The notes under the pieces are model-generated. The model was given only the letters and a program-made list of their open reading frames with translations, was not told where the DNA came from and ran no database searches. A program made the position numbers and the translations under genes. DNA of 32,126 nucleotides from CAYSCZ01 sp964429655 (lineage in GTDB: Bacteria; Bacteroidota; Bacteroidia; Cytophagales; Cyclobacteriaceae): positions 1 through 32,126 of the forward strand of contig CAYSCZ010000035.1 in NCBI GenBank assembly GCA_964429655.1, in the 5' to 3' direction. Shown here piece by piece: positions 14,976 to 22,901 of this stretch. The stretch's first letter is position 1, and every line of letters begins with the position of its first letter.

Positions 14976-16436
14976 ATGAATGATGTTAATTTTGAACTTT
15001 TAATAATCAATACATTGATGAATTGTGCTGATAAATTGATTCCGGAGGATATATTCAGGAAAGTAGGAATAAAGGCTGATAAGCATCAAACGGACGCTTA
15101 TGTGGTTGGTGGCTTTGTCAGGGATATATTTCTTAAAAGAAAATCAAAAGATATTGATTTCGTTACCATTGGCAGTGGGATTACGTTGGCAAAGGCTGTA
15201 GCAAAGGAATTGAATGGCGAGGCCAGTCTTTCAGTTTTTAAAAATTTTGGAACGGCCCAGGTTAAATATGGGTCATACGAACTCGAGTTCGTTGGAGCCA
15301 GAAAAGAATCTTATCGCAACAATTCCAGGAAACCAATTGTGGAGGATGGAACCTTGCAGGAGGATCAGCTAAGACGAGACTTTACCATCAACGCGATGGC
15401 TATTCAATTAAATGCTGCCAGTTACGGAAACCTGATTGACCCTTTTGATGGATTGAAAGATTTGAAAGCTAAAACCATCAAAACCCCTTTAGCAGCGGAA
15501 AAGACATTTTCAGACGATCCCTTAAGAATGATGCGTGCGATCCGGTTTGCAAGTCAATTGAATTTTGACATCGACCCGGAAACTTTTCAAGGTATCATCC
15601 AGCAAGCTGAAAGAATTGAAATTGTATCCGCAGAAAGGACCACAGAAGAACTAAATAAAATAATATTATCTAAAAAACCATCCTATGGGTTTAAATTACT
15701 TTATTACTCAGGTTTGCTGAAATTTATCTTCCCTGATTTAGAGGAGCTCAAAGGGGTGGAGATCATTGATAATAGAGCCCATAAAGATAATTTCTTTCAC
15801 ACCTTACAGGTCCTCGATAATGTAGCGGATATGTCGGATAATTTATGGCTGCGTTGGGCCGCCTTATTGCATGATATAGCGAAGCCTGTCACCAAGCGAT
15901 TTGATGAAAAAAGTGGATGGACCTTTCATGGACATGAAGATAAAGGTGCACGTATGGTCCCCTCCATATTTAAAATGCTAAAGCTACCAATGAATGAGAA
16001 AATGAAATACGTCCGGAAGTTGGTGCGTCTGCATTTGCGACCCATTGCATTGGTAAATGATAATATTACCGACTCCGCACTTCGGAGGCTGCTATTTGAG
16101 GCAGGGGATGCTTTTGATGATTTAATGATACTTTGTAAAGCCGATGTAACCACCAAGAATCCTGAAAAAGCAAAAAGATACCTTTCTAATTTTGAGAAAG
16201 TAGAAAAAAAGATCATCGAAGTAGAGGAGAAAGACCAATTAAAAAATTTTCAGCCACCAATAAAGGGCGAGCTGATCATGGAGATATTTCAAATAAAGCC
16301 CTCTTACCTTGTTGGTGAAATTAAAGAGGCAATCAAAGAAGCAATCCTTGAGGGGGTAATTTCAAACAATTATGAGGAGGCCTATGACTATATGCTAAAA
16401 ATGGGTGAAGAAAAAGGTTTGGTTAGAAAGAAATAG
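14976..16436 (+). CDS. CCA tRNA nucleotidyltransferase / poly(A) polymerase family with HD domain
   Basis: A 486-residue class II tRNA nucleotidyltransferase-like enzyme, expected to add or repair the CCA end of tRNAs. The head domain has VVGGFVRD (43-50) and KDIDFV with the metal-binding Asp pair (59 and 61), followed by the signature QLRRDFTINAMA and DPFDGLKDL (a CCA/PAP neck motif), then DDPLRMMRAIRFASQL. A C-terminal HD domain (AALLHDIAKP and HGHEDKGA) suggests an extra phosphohydrolase activity. A second start at 15018 is possible. The gene diverges from pyrG across 114 bp and is followed by the TPR gene. Family certain; CCA versus partial A- or C-adding activity cannot be told by eye. 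Confidence 0.93.
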   Translation: MNDVNFELLIINTLMNCADKLIPEDIFRKVGIKADKHQTDAYVVGGFVRDIFLKRKSKDIDFVTIGSGITLAKAVAKELNGEASLSVFKNFGTAQVKYGSYELEFVGARKESYRNNSRKPIVEDGTLQEDQLRRDFTINAMAIQLNAASYGNLIDPFDGLKDLKAKTIKTPLAAEKTFSDDPLRMMRAIRFASQLNFDIDPETFQGIIQQAERIEIVSAERTTEELNKIILSKKPSYGFKLLYYSGLLKFIFPDLEELKGVEIIDNRAHKDNFFHTLQVLDNVADMSDNLWLRWAALLHDIAKPVTKRFDEKSGWTFHGHEDKGARMVPSIFKMLKLPMNEKMKYVRKLVRLHLRPIALVNDNITDSALRRLLFEAGDAFDDLMILCKADVTTKNPEKAKRYLSNFEKVEKKIIEVEEKDQLKNFQPPIKGELIMEIFQIKPSYLVGEIKEAIKEAILEGVISNNYEEAYDYMLKMGEEKGLVRKK

Positions 16437-16470
16437 CTTATATAGCTTTGTGCATAAAAATTATAAAATA

Positions 16471-17142
16471 ATGAAGAAGGTCATAATCACTTGTTTAACA
16501 GCAATCTGCTTTGGAAACGTTTTTGCCCAGTCAACGGATAGCATTGATAAGCAAAAATTCATTTTTAAGAAAGCCACAAATTATAACGATCCATTCATTG
16601 CTAGAATGGCACTTTACAATATACTAGCGGAAAATCCCGGAAATATTCAGGTCCTGGATTCATTAGCAGTTTTGTATGCTCAAAATAGCGTTTGGGCATC
16701 GGCGGCACTGGTATCACAGGATGTATTAAAAATAAACAATAACGATCCTGTGGCACTTCAGATTTCAGCGGTATCATTTGAGAATCTCGGAGTAAAAAAC
16801 AGGGCAATAGATAATTATGAAACCCTTTACCTTAAAAACAATAGTCTTTCTACGCTTTATAAAATTTCTTTTTTGCAATATGAATTAAAGCGGTTTGAAG
16901 AAAGCCTTACCAACTGTGACGTGATCATAGATAATAAAAAAGCTGAAGACACTCAATTGGTATTTGGTAAAAAAGACAATATCCAACAGCAAGTGTCTAT
17001 GCGGGCGGCAGCCTTTCGTTTAAAAGGTATGATTGAAAAGGAGCGGGGCAATACAGAGCAGGCAAAAAAATATTACAATCAGGCACTTGAGATTAATAGT
17101 GATTTTGAATTGGCTCAAGATGAATTGAATGATTTAGGCTAA
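16471..17142 (+). CDS. Secreted or periplasmic tetratricopeptide repeat protein
   Basis: A 223-residue protein with a signal peptide (MKKVIITCLTAICFGNVFAQ, cleavage probably after FAQ) and TPR-like helical repeats: one around LDSLAVLYAQNSVWASAALVS, one around NDPVALQISAVSFENLG, and a clear C-terminal repeat (KGMIEKERGNTEQAKKYYNQALEINSDFELA). It is likely a periplasmic scaffold; the partner is unknown. I chose the ATG at 16471 because it opens directly on the signal peptide; an upstream ATG at 16405 would overlap the CCA gene by 32 bp. Its stop overlaps the stop of the convergent SRPBCC gene. Confidence 0.88.
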   Translation: MKKVIITCLTAICFGNVFAQSTDSIDKQKFIFKKATNYNDPFIARMALYNILAENPGNIQVLDSLAVLYAQNSVWASAALVSQDVLKINNNDPVALQISAVSFENLGVKNRAIDNYETLYLKNNSLSTLYKISFLQYELKRFEESLTNCDVIIDNKKAEDTQLVFGKKDNIQQQVSMRAAAFRLKGMIEKERGNTEQAKKYYNQALEINSDFELAQDELNDLG

Positions 17143-17600
17143 CCTTTTTCGGCTTTAGTTTTTAATCGTTCCAACCAATCGATGAGCACTTTATGCAATT
17201 TGTAATGAGACATAAATAGGGTTACCATAAACCCCTGCATGGACTCCTCAACCATCACAACGGTTTGGGATTCATCTAATTTTATTAATTTCCAGAGATG
17301 GATAGCTTTATGCCATAACATTTCACCCTTCCAACTCCAGGTATGAGGTTCTTCAACCAGTGCAATCTCAGAATTGACCGTTATGTTATTTATCTTCCAT
17401 TTAAACCTTTCTCCAACCTTCAATTGGCCAAGCTCAGTATCAGAAATATCTTTATTCCATTGAGGCCATTCATTGACGTTGGTTAATACCTTCCATACTT
17501 TATCTATATGTGCATAAATGATGATCTCTTGCTGGTCATGCAAGGAAGCATCTGGGTTTACTTTTCCTTTTTTTGCGATATTAAGCAGGGCATCGGTCAT
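17139..17600 (-). CDS. SRPBCC (START-like) family protein
   Basis: A 153-residue protein of the polyketide cyclase/dehydrase (SRPBCC) superfamily. The typical opening strand is QEIIIYAHIDKVWKVLTNVNEWPQWNKDI (about 26-54, with the usual I-A-x-V-W-x-x-L and W-P-x-W pattern), then GERFKWKIN, ALVEEPHTWSWKGEM and a C-terminal long helix ending LIDWLERLKTKAEKG. Such proteins bind hydrophobic ligands; the ligand is unknown. It is a lone minus-strand gene, with stop codons interlocked with the TPR gene (4-bp overlap). The 129 bp between it and the response regulator hold both promoters but nothing clear. Confidence 0.88.
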   Translation of the reverse strand: MTDALLNIAKKGKVNPDASLHDQQEIIIYAHIDKVWKVLTNVNEWPQWNKDISDTELGQLKVGERFKWKINNITVNSEIALVEEPHTWSWKGEMLWHKAIHLWKLIKLDESQTVVMVEESMQGFMVTLFMSHYKLHKVLIDWLERLKTKAEKG

Positions 17601-17729
17601 TCAGGATTATTTGAGTTGAAGTTTTTTTAGGTTAATAAAAAACAAGCTATCACATTTTATTTTAATTTTTAGATTTTACTTTACATTTATTTTGTTATAA
17701 TACAGTCATTACTTTTATCTTCTTGCCAG

Positions 17730-18080
17730 ATGATAACATGCATAGCCATTGACGATGATTCATTATTTCTAATAACATTGGAAGCGTTCATTGACCAAAT
17801 ACCTAATGTAAAACTATTAGACAAGTTTGAAAGTCCTGTAGAGGGAGCGCAGGGCATTGTAAAATTAAAGCCTGATCTGGTTTTGCTTGACTATGAAATG
17901 CCATATTTAAATGGATTTGAGACCCTGGAAATGTTGGACAAAAAACCTAAAATTATGGTGATCTCCGGTCATAACTCAATCCCCAAGGATAAAGAAATAA
18001 GCGTCGATTACTTCATGAATAAACTAGGTCTCAAAGAAGCCAAAGATCTGGAGAAGGCTATTAATGAATTATTTAGCTAG
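17730..18080 (+). CDS. Single-domain response regulator (receiver only)
   Basis: A 116-residue stand-alone receiver domain without an output domain. The acidic pocket is D8-D10 (CIAIDDDSLF), the phosphoacceptor is D54 (LVLLDYEMP), the switch residue is S79 (VISGH) and the conserved lysine is K97 (DYFMNK), where the usual Lys-Pro is Lys-Leu. It probably works as a phosphorelay shuttle or by protein contact. No kinase is adjacent; the sensor kinases at 28687 and 31118 are candidates only because they are hybrids without receivers. The stop lies 4 bp from the convergent DUF4174 stop. Confidence 0.92.
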   Translation: MITCIAIDDDSLFLITLEAFIDQIPNVKLLDKFESPVEGAQGIVKLKPDLVLLDYEMPYLNGFETLEMLDKKPKIMVISGHNSIPKDKEISVDYFMNKLGLKEAKDLEKAINELFS

Positions 18081-18084
18081 CATA

Positions 18085-18501
18085 CTAATTCCTTCTACGC
18101 ATTTCATTTCTTCGCATAGGCATACGATCAATTAAAGCATAAATTTTTTCCATGTCCACAATATTATTTTCAGAATGCTTTACACCGCCATCTTTTCCGA
18201 TAAGAATCACGGTATATTCATTTTGTAGATTATACTTATTAACTAATTGTTGATAATCTTTAGAAGTTAGTTTCTGGCCGTCAGATGCAAAGGGGTCATC
18301 ATTGAGCACGATGTAAATCATGTCCCGGTCAATAAAATCAGAATCAGTATCTGTGATCTTCCGGATTTGTTGATTAACCAAATCCTGTTTATTGCTTCCG
18401 GGGTAAATGAGTAATAAGCGATTTTCCCATTGGTACTGATCCAAAAAGTCACTTTGACTGGATATCAACAGGCTTAAATATATCAAGAAGGTATACATCA
18501 T
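18085..18501 (-). CDS. DUF4174 domain-containing protein
   Basis: A 138-residue DUF4174 protein with a short N-terminal hydrophobic stretch likely to be a signal sequence (MMYTFLIYLSLLISSQS). The family pattern is clear: YQWENRLLLIYPGSN near the start, RDMIYIVLNDD in the middle, VILIGKDGGVKHSE, and the terminal ALIDRMPMRRNEMRRR. The fold is thioredoxin-like but there is no CxxC motif, so a redox role is not supported. Function unknown; probably secreted to the periplasm. Its ATG overlaps the MATE stop by 4 bp, implying one transcript. Confidence 0.88.
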   Translation of the reverse strand: MMYTFLIYLSLLISSQSDFLDQYQWENRLLLIYPGSNKQDLVNQQIRKITDTDSDFIDRDMIYIVLNDDPFASDGQKLTSKDYQQLVNKYNLQNEYTVILIGKDGGVKHSENNIVDMEKIYALIDRMPMRRNEMRRRN

Positions 18502-19853
18502 GCGGTGGCAACGTATTTGCCTTTTATTGTTTTATATATTTTTCTGTCGTAAAGAAATGAAATAATCCCACCAAATACATACATGATCGCGATTGCTAAG
18601 AAAACACCTTTTTCTTGGAGTAGTACTGAGCCAAAGTAAGCCAGGGGAACTCCAAATAATACCATCTGGACCATAATCAATAGCGATGCCTGTATAGGAC
18701 TGTTAAGCGTGTTCAAAGCTGCATTGACGTTTTGCACAATACCCTGAAAACCTAAGCTCAGCGGAACATAAATTAGAAAATCAACTATTATCTCCTGTAC
18801 CGTTTCATTATCCGTAAATATTTGTGCAATGGGTTTTCCCAACAACCAAAAAACAATTGCCATTAATAGCCCCCAACCTAAAGAAAAAACATTACTCATA
18901 TCCAATCCTTTTCTAATACGATCAAAACGGATTGCGCCTAGATTCTGACCCGTGAATGGCCCCAGTGATGCTGATAAAGCAAAAAGTATTGCCGAAGCTA
19001 AAAACTCCAATCTTGTGCCTACGCCAAAGGCTGCCACTGCCAACTCACTCTGCTTGGCCAACAACGCAGTAAAAAAGCCGGCTGCAATTGGGTTTATCAT
19101 TTTAGAAGCGCTGGACGGAAGGCCGATGTATAAAATTGCTTTCCAACAACCCATAACAACGGACTTGCTGGGATTAACAAATGTTATAAGCTTTTCCCTG
19201 AATATGAGTACGTAAAGCGATAGCACCATAGTCAGGGCCCTTGATATGGCGGTAGCTATCGCCGCTCCTTTTATCCCAAGTGCGGGTACAGGCCCGTAAC
19301 CAAAAATGAGCAACGGATCTAATATGGCATTTATAATAACCGCAAATAGCATGATCATGGTGGGAGTTTTCGCATCTCCTGTTGCCCGTATGGCACTATT
19401 CCCAACAAAAGGCACGATGACAAAGAACAAAGCATAAAACCAGATGGTCATGTAGTCGATCACATAGGGCAATATCTCATCGCTTGCACCCAGAAGAATG
19501 AAAATAGACCGAACTGAAAGAATGCCAAGAATTATAAATAACCCTGCGATTATGATGGATAACACCAGACTGTCCGTCGTTTCCCTGGCTGATTTTTTAA
19601 AATCATTCCTTCCTATTGATCTGGAAATCAAGGCTGTAGCACCAATTCCGAGTCCCTGCATAACACTGAATACTACCAAAATAACAGGAAAGGTAAAACT
19701 TAAAGCAGCCAGTTGCTTTGCACCAAGTTGGCCAACAAAATAAGTGTCGACTAAATTGAAAGCTACCATACTTAAGATGCCAATCAGCATTGGCAAGGTG
19801 AGTCCTGTAAGCTTTTTATGGATAGGCCCTTTGGTAAGGTCTCGTTTATTCAC
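18498..19853 (-). CDS. MATE family efflux transporter
   Basis: A 451-residue MATE exporter, about 12 membrane helices in two six-helix halves. The start LTLPMLIGILSMVAFNLVDTYFVGQLGA is the classic MATE helix 1-2 signature, with LGIGATALISRSIGR in the loop; the second half repeats with GLPSSASKMINPIAAGFF and FTGQNLGA. Such pumps export cationic drugs or metabolites using Na+ or H+; the substrate is unknown. The start codon is GTG (19851-19853). It leads the two-gene unit MATE-DUF4174. A GNAT-family resistance-type pseudogene begins 74 bp upstream on the other strand. Confidence 0.94.
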   Translation of the reverse strand: MNKRDLTKGPIHKKLTGLTLPMLIGILSMVAFNLVDTYFVGQLGAKQLAALSFTFPVILVVFSVMQGLGIGATALISRSIGRNDFKKSARETTDSLVLSIIIAGLFIILGILSVRSIFILLGASDEILPYVIDYMTIWFYALFFVIVPFVGNSAIRATGDAKTPTMIMLFAVIINAILDPLLIFGYGPVPALGIKGAAIATAISRALTMVLSLYVLIFREKLITFVNPSKSVVMGCWKAILYIGLPSSASKMINPIAAGFFTALLAKQSELAVAAFGVGTRLEFLASAILFALSASLGPFTGQNLGAIRFDRIRKGLDMSNVFSLGWGLLMAIVFWLLGKPIAQIFTDNETVQEIIVDFLIYVPLSLGFQGIVQNVNAALNTLNSPIQASLLIMVQMVLFGVPLAYFGSVLLQEKGVFLAIAIMYVFGGIISFLYDRKIYKTIKGKYVATA

Positions 19854-19926
19854 AGATGAAATTTAGAAAGTTATCAATTATAGCTATTTTTCAGTACTTA
19901 ACTCATAGGCTATTAACAACAAAAGT

Positions 19927-20310
19927 ATGATTAGGTTAGTAAAAAAAAGACGCTAAAAACATTGCTTCGATTTATAATTATTACATAATAAACACCACTT
20001 ACACTTTTGAAGTAGAGTAAATTAATGAAGCACCAATATTGATGAAAATGCAATCATTTACATTGTATTTGGTTTATGAAATTAACAATGAGATTATTGG
20101 GTACGCTTACATCTGTCCATGGAAGGCATGCCATGCTTATAAAAATCTGTAGCGATGGGCTACCATTGTATCGTCGGTGGTGTTACGCTTCCAAATGATG
20201 CCAGTGTGCGGTTACATGATAAACCTGGCTTACAACCGATAGGTATTTTCAAAGAAGTCGGTTATAAGTTTAACCTGAAATATGCAATAGAAAATCTATT
20301 CCAGACATAA
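19927..20310 (+). pseudogene. Decayed GNAT N-acetyltransferase (phosphinothricin acetyltransferase-like)
   Basis: Reading the plus strand in successive frames recovers a PAT/MddA-type acetyltransferase. It starts ATG at 19927 (MIRLVKK), then an A8 run (19941-19948) shifts the frame; the next frame reads DAKNIASIYNYYIINTTYTF from 19949, hits an in-frame TAA at 20018-20020, continues to LVYEINN and IIGYAYICPWKACHAYKN, and stops at 20150. About 31-35 codons are then missing, including the acetyl-CoA loop (Q/RxxGxG), and a third frame from 20155 gives MGYHCIVGGVTLPNDASVRL, FKEVGYKF and a stop at 20308-20310. At least one frameshift, one nonsense codon and one deletion make it certainly non-functional. 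The family acetylates phosphinothricin or methionine sulfoximine/sulfone. Confidence 0.85.
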
Positions 20311-20476
20311 AACACTTTGAAATAGGCACTTACCGTCAACTTGTTGAATCACCATAGCGGTGCTATGCCTCATCAACATAAGTACCTCTTTCTTTGCGTT
20401 TTATGCCTTCATCACGATTCCTATTGCATAATTCAGGTTTAATAAGTGGCTGGATGTTGGATACTGGCAGATCCTT

Positions 20477-20512
20477 AAAAAGTAAAGGCCTGAATAATGC
20501 TTACCCAGGCCT
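20477..20512 (-). terminator. Rho-independent terminator after the PhoD-like gene
   Basis: A 7-bp GC-rich stem (AGGCCTG at 20486-20492 and CAGGCCT at 20506-20512) with a 13-nt loop. On the minus strand it is followed by TTACTTTTT (complement of 20477-20485). It lies 22 bp past the stop codon of the phosphatase gene. Confidence 0.75.
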
Positions 20513-20534
20513 GCTCTATAAAATAAGTGGTGGT

Positions 20535-22643
20535 TTATTTAATCAAGATTCTTCTTGATGTAGTCTTGTTATTTGTTTTAAAACTTAATAAATATAATCC
20601 TGGATCAACCGCCGGAATGTCAAAGGTCAGGTTGTAGTTTCCTTTAAACCTATCACCATGTAATTCTTTTTTAATTAACCGTCCGTCTATGGATAAGAGA
20701 CTGATTTCCAAATTGCTATTTTCCAATAGACCAAATTGGATAAAACTTGTAGCGCCGGAGGTAACCGGGTTAGGGTAAATGCTGAAAACAGAAACTTTTT
20801 CAGGTTTATCAACAGAAGTAACCACTCCCTCGAATGGTTCATCCGGTGCCAAGTCAGGAGCGCTGGTTTTTTCCACGCTCGCACTTAGGTTTTGCGTTAA
20901 TCTGTTAGCGCCATCTTCCGTAAACCATCCCTGACCAAATGTTTCAGTATCATCTTCTGGATTTAGGATATCAACATAATACCAATCTGCCTGGGCCTGA
21001 CCATCTTTTAAGTCGAGTAAGAAATAGCCATGTTGGTCCAGATCGTTGAATCTCATATGTGGATTTGGTATAAATCCACCGACTCCTGGAATGGTATCAG
21101 CCAATGGTGTATTAATTTGGAACTCAAGAAATGCCGTTGTTTGAGCAGCCAAAACTTCATCTCCGCCTAAAATTAGTGTGAAATTCTCATCAAAATTAGC
21201 TGAAGTGATACTAGGTGTTGCGAACTCAACAGCAAAAGATCCTGCTTGAGACTCTGGATCGTATCCAGGCAATCCGGTTTCTGCTAAAGGATCAACGAGA
21301 TACAAAGGATCAGATAGACTGAAAATGGACGGGAATTTAGCTACGTCAAAGGCAAAAGTAGAGTGAAAATCACCGGTTAGTATGATCACATTATCAATCT
21401 GGTTTAAGGCAATACTGTCGATGATGCTGTTTCGCTCAAAAGGATAACCATCCCAGATATCAAGAAAACCACTTTCCACACTTTCAAAAGTCTGACCCAG
21501 GTTAGGGTCTGCTGCCCATCCCACATGAAATTCTGAAAATATCACCTGGTTGCCGATTACCTTCCATTTAGCGGTTGAATTTCTTAATTCATTGAAAAAC
21601 CATGTTTTTTGTTCCTGGCCCAATAGTGTTCTTGTGGGGGCATAAAGTGCTTCATTGGTGATGTCCAGTATTTGTTCTTCACGACCTTCTATCCGGGTGT
21701 CCAGCATGATCAGAACAGCAAGGTCGCCATAGTTAATGGTTCTGTAGATTGACGCATCCTCAGATTCCCTTATCGGCATCCATTCAAAGTATACCTGCCT
21801 GGAGATTACTTTTCTTGTTTCCCAGTCGCCTTCTCCATCATTATGGTTTTCAGCCCCATCTTTGTAAGAATCATTGGCGTATTCATGATCATCCCACACA
21901 GCGATGAATGGATGCTGCTGATGTGCCCTTCTCAGGTCTGCGTCCAGCCTGTATAACGAATAGCGTGTTCTGTAATCAGCCAGCGCGAGGATCTCTGCAT
22001 CCGGAATGTGGGCCCTGTCTATCCTTGAGGAATCAAATCCATAGGTGCCCGGCCCGGTTCCATATTCGTAGATGTAATCGCCAAGGTGGATCACAGCATC
22101 CAGATCTTCGCGGTCTGCTATGCGACCAAAACCATTGAAATATCCATGCTGGAAATTACTACAGGAAACCACTGCGAATCTCAGTTGATCGGCAGCAGCA
22201 GTAGGTGTCGTCCTTGTTCTCCCAATCAGTGAATTCCCTTCTAAGGCGGAGAATGCATAGTAATAAGTAGTGGCGGCATCTAAACCTTCCACATCTACTT
22301 TTACAGTGTAGTCCCGCTCAGCATTGGTGGTGAATGTTCCGGAATTAATAATGTCCGACATTTCGGGGTCAGTAGCTACAAACCACTCCACCTCGATATC
22401 AGAGCCTGTGAAGTCATCACCGGGCGTTACCCTGGTCCAGATGATCACCTGGTCAGATAATGGATCTCCCGAGGCCACTCCGTGAAAGAAAGGCTCCAGT
22501 GAAGCATCAAAAGGCAGTTCCTGATTGGTTCTGTAAGTCCTATCCACACGGGTCATGTTGATCCCGGAGGTTGGGCTAAGGCTTTGGCTCCAAATAGAAA
22601 AGGAAATCAATGATGCAAATAATAAAGTAAAGCTATGTTTCAT
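20535..22643 (-). CDS. PhoD-like alkaline phosphatase with type IX secretion tail
   Basis: A 702-residue secreted enzyme. It has a signal peptide (1-20, ending IWSQ), the PhoD N-terminal beta domain with FFHGVASGDPLSDQVIIWTRV (52-72), and the PhoD metallophosphatase core: VVSCSNFQHGYFNGF (158-172) and HLGDYIYEYG (186-195), then AVWDDHEYANDSY and ILTGDFHSTFAF. The family removes phosphate from phosphomono- and diesters using Ca2+ and Fe3+. The last 80 or so residues form a type A sorting domain of the type IX secretion system (SIYPNP at 621-626, ending in KTTSRRILIK), so the protein is exported across the outer membrane. The gene stands alone with its own candidate promoter and terminator. Confidence 0.93.
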   Translation of the reverse strand: MKHSFTLLFASLISFSIWSQSLSPTSGINMTRVDRTYRTNQELPFDASLEPFFHGVASGDPLSDQVIIWTRVTPGDDFTGSDIEVEWFVATDPEMSDIINSGTFTTNAERDYTVKVDVEGLDAATTYYYAFSALEGNSLIGRTRTTPTAAADQLRFAVVSCSNFQHGYFNGFGRIADREDLDAVIHLGDYIYEYGTGPGTYGFDSSRIDRAHIPDAEILALADYRTRYSLYRLDADLRRAHQQHPFIAVWDDHEYANDSYKDGAENHNDGEGDWETRKVISRQVYFEWMPIRESEDASIYRTINYGDLAVLIMLDTRIEGREEQILDITNEALYAPTRTLLGQEQKTWFFNELRNSTAKWKVIGNQVIFSEFHVGWAADPNLGQTFESVESGFLDIWDGYPFERNSIIDSIALNQIDNVIILTGDFHSTFAFDVAKFPSIFSLSDPLYLVDPLAETGLPGYDPESQAGSFAVEFATPSITSANFDENFTLILGGDEVLAAQTTAFLEFQINTPLADTIPGVGGFIPNPHMRFNDLDQHGYFLLDLKDGQAQADWYYVDILNPEDDTETFGQGWFTEDGANRLTQNLSASVEKTSAPDLAPDEPFEGVVTSVDKPEKVSVFSIYPNPVTSGATSFIQFGLLENSNLEISLLSIDGRLIKKELHGDRFKGNYNLTFDIPAVDPGLYLLSFKTNNKTTSRRILIK

Positions 22644-22661
22644 AAAAGCAATTTTTTATGT

Positions 22662-22669
22662 CAAAATTA
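22662..22669 (-). promoter_or_regulatory. Candidate Bacteroidota -7 element for the PhoD-like gene
   Basis: The minus strand reads TAATTTTG (TAnnTTTG match), placing the transcription start near 22655 and leaving a leader of only about 12 nt before the ATG at 22643. No clear -33 TTG or Pho-box-like repeat was recognised in the remaining gap up to 22901. Confidence 0.35.
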
Positions 22670-22901
22670 CTAAAGAGGTAAAGCATGTGTCCTGAAATCC
22701 AGGTTATTAGTGGTTGAAGTTTAGATGAAGAATGGCTTGTATTTTTTACAAATAGTTAATGCAATGAAAACTTTTGATTAACAGGCTGTTAGGGTTATGG
22801 AATTAAAACGTCAAAAACTTAGACAACGAATCCAGTAAGCCGAAGAGAATGATTAATACCTTTACTTTTTTGCCTGAATATAGAAATAAAATAATTACTT
22901 T

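Noticed and set aside
15926..16216. A 96-codon minus-strand open frame inside the CCA-type gene
   Set aside because: It lies wholly within a well-supported gene and is low in recognisable protein features; it is a shadow frame.
20346..20370. Small hairpin CATAGC-GGT-GCTATG
   Set aside because: Six base pairs without a T-run and no gene to serve; not enough to call a terminator or operator.
20363..20494. Open minus-strand frame of about 43 codons between the pseudogene and the PhoD terminator
   Set aside because: It has no clear start, overlaps the terminator hairpin, and its peptide (ending KRKERGTYVDEA) resembles nothing I know; chance openness is likely.
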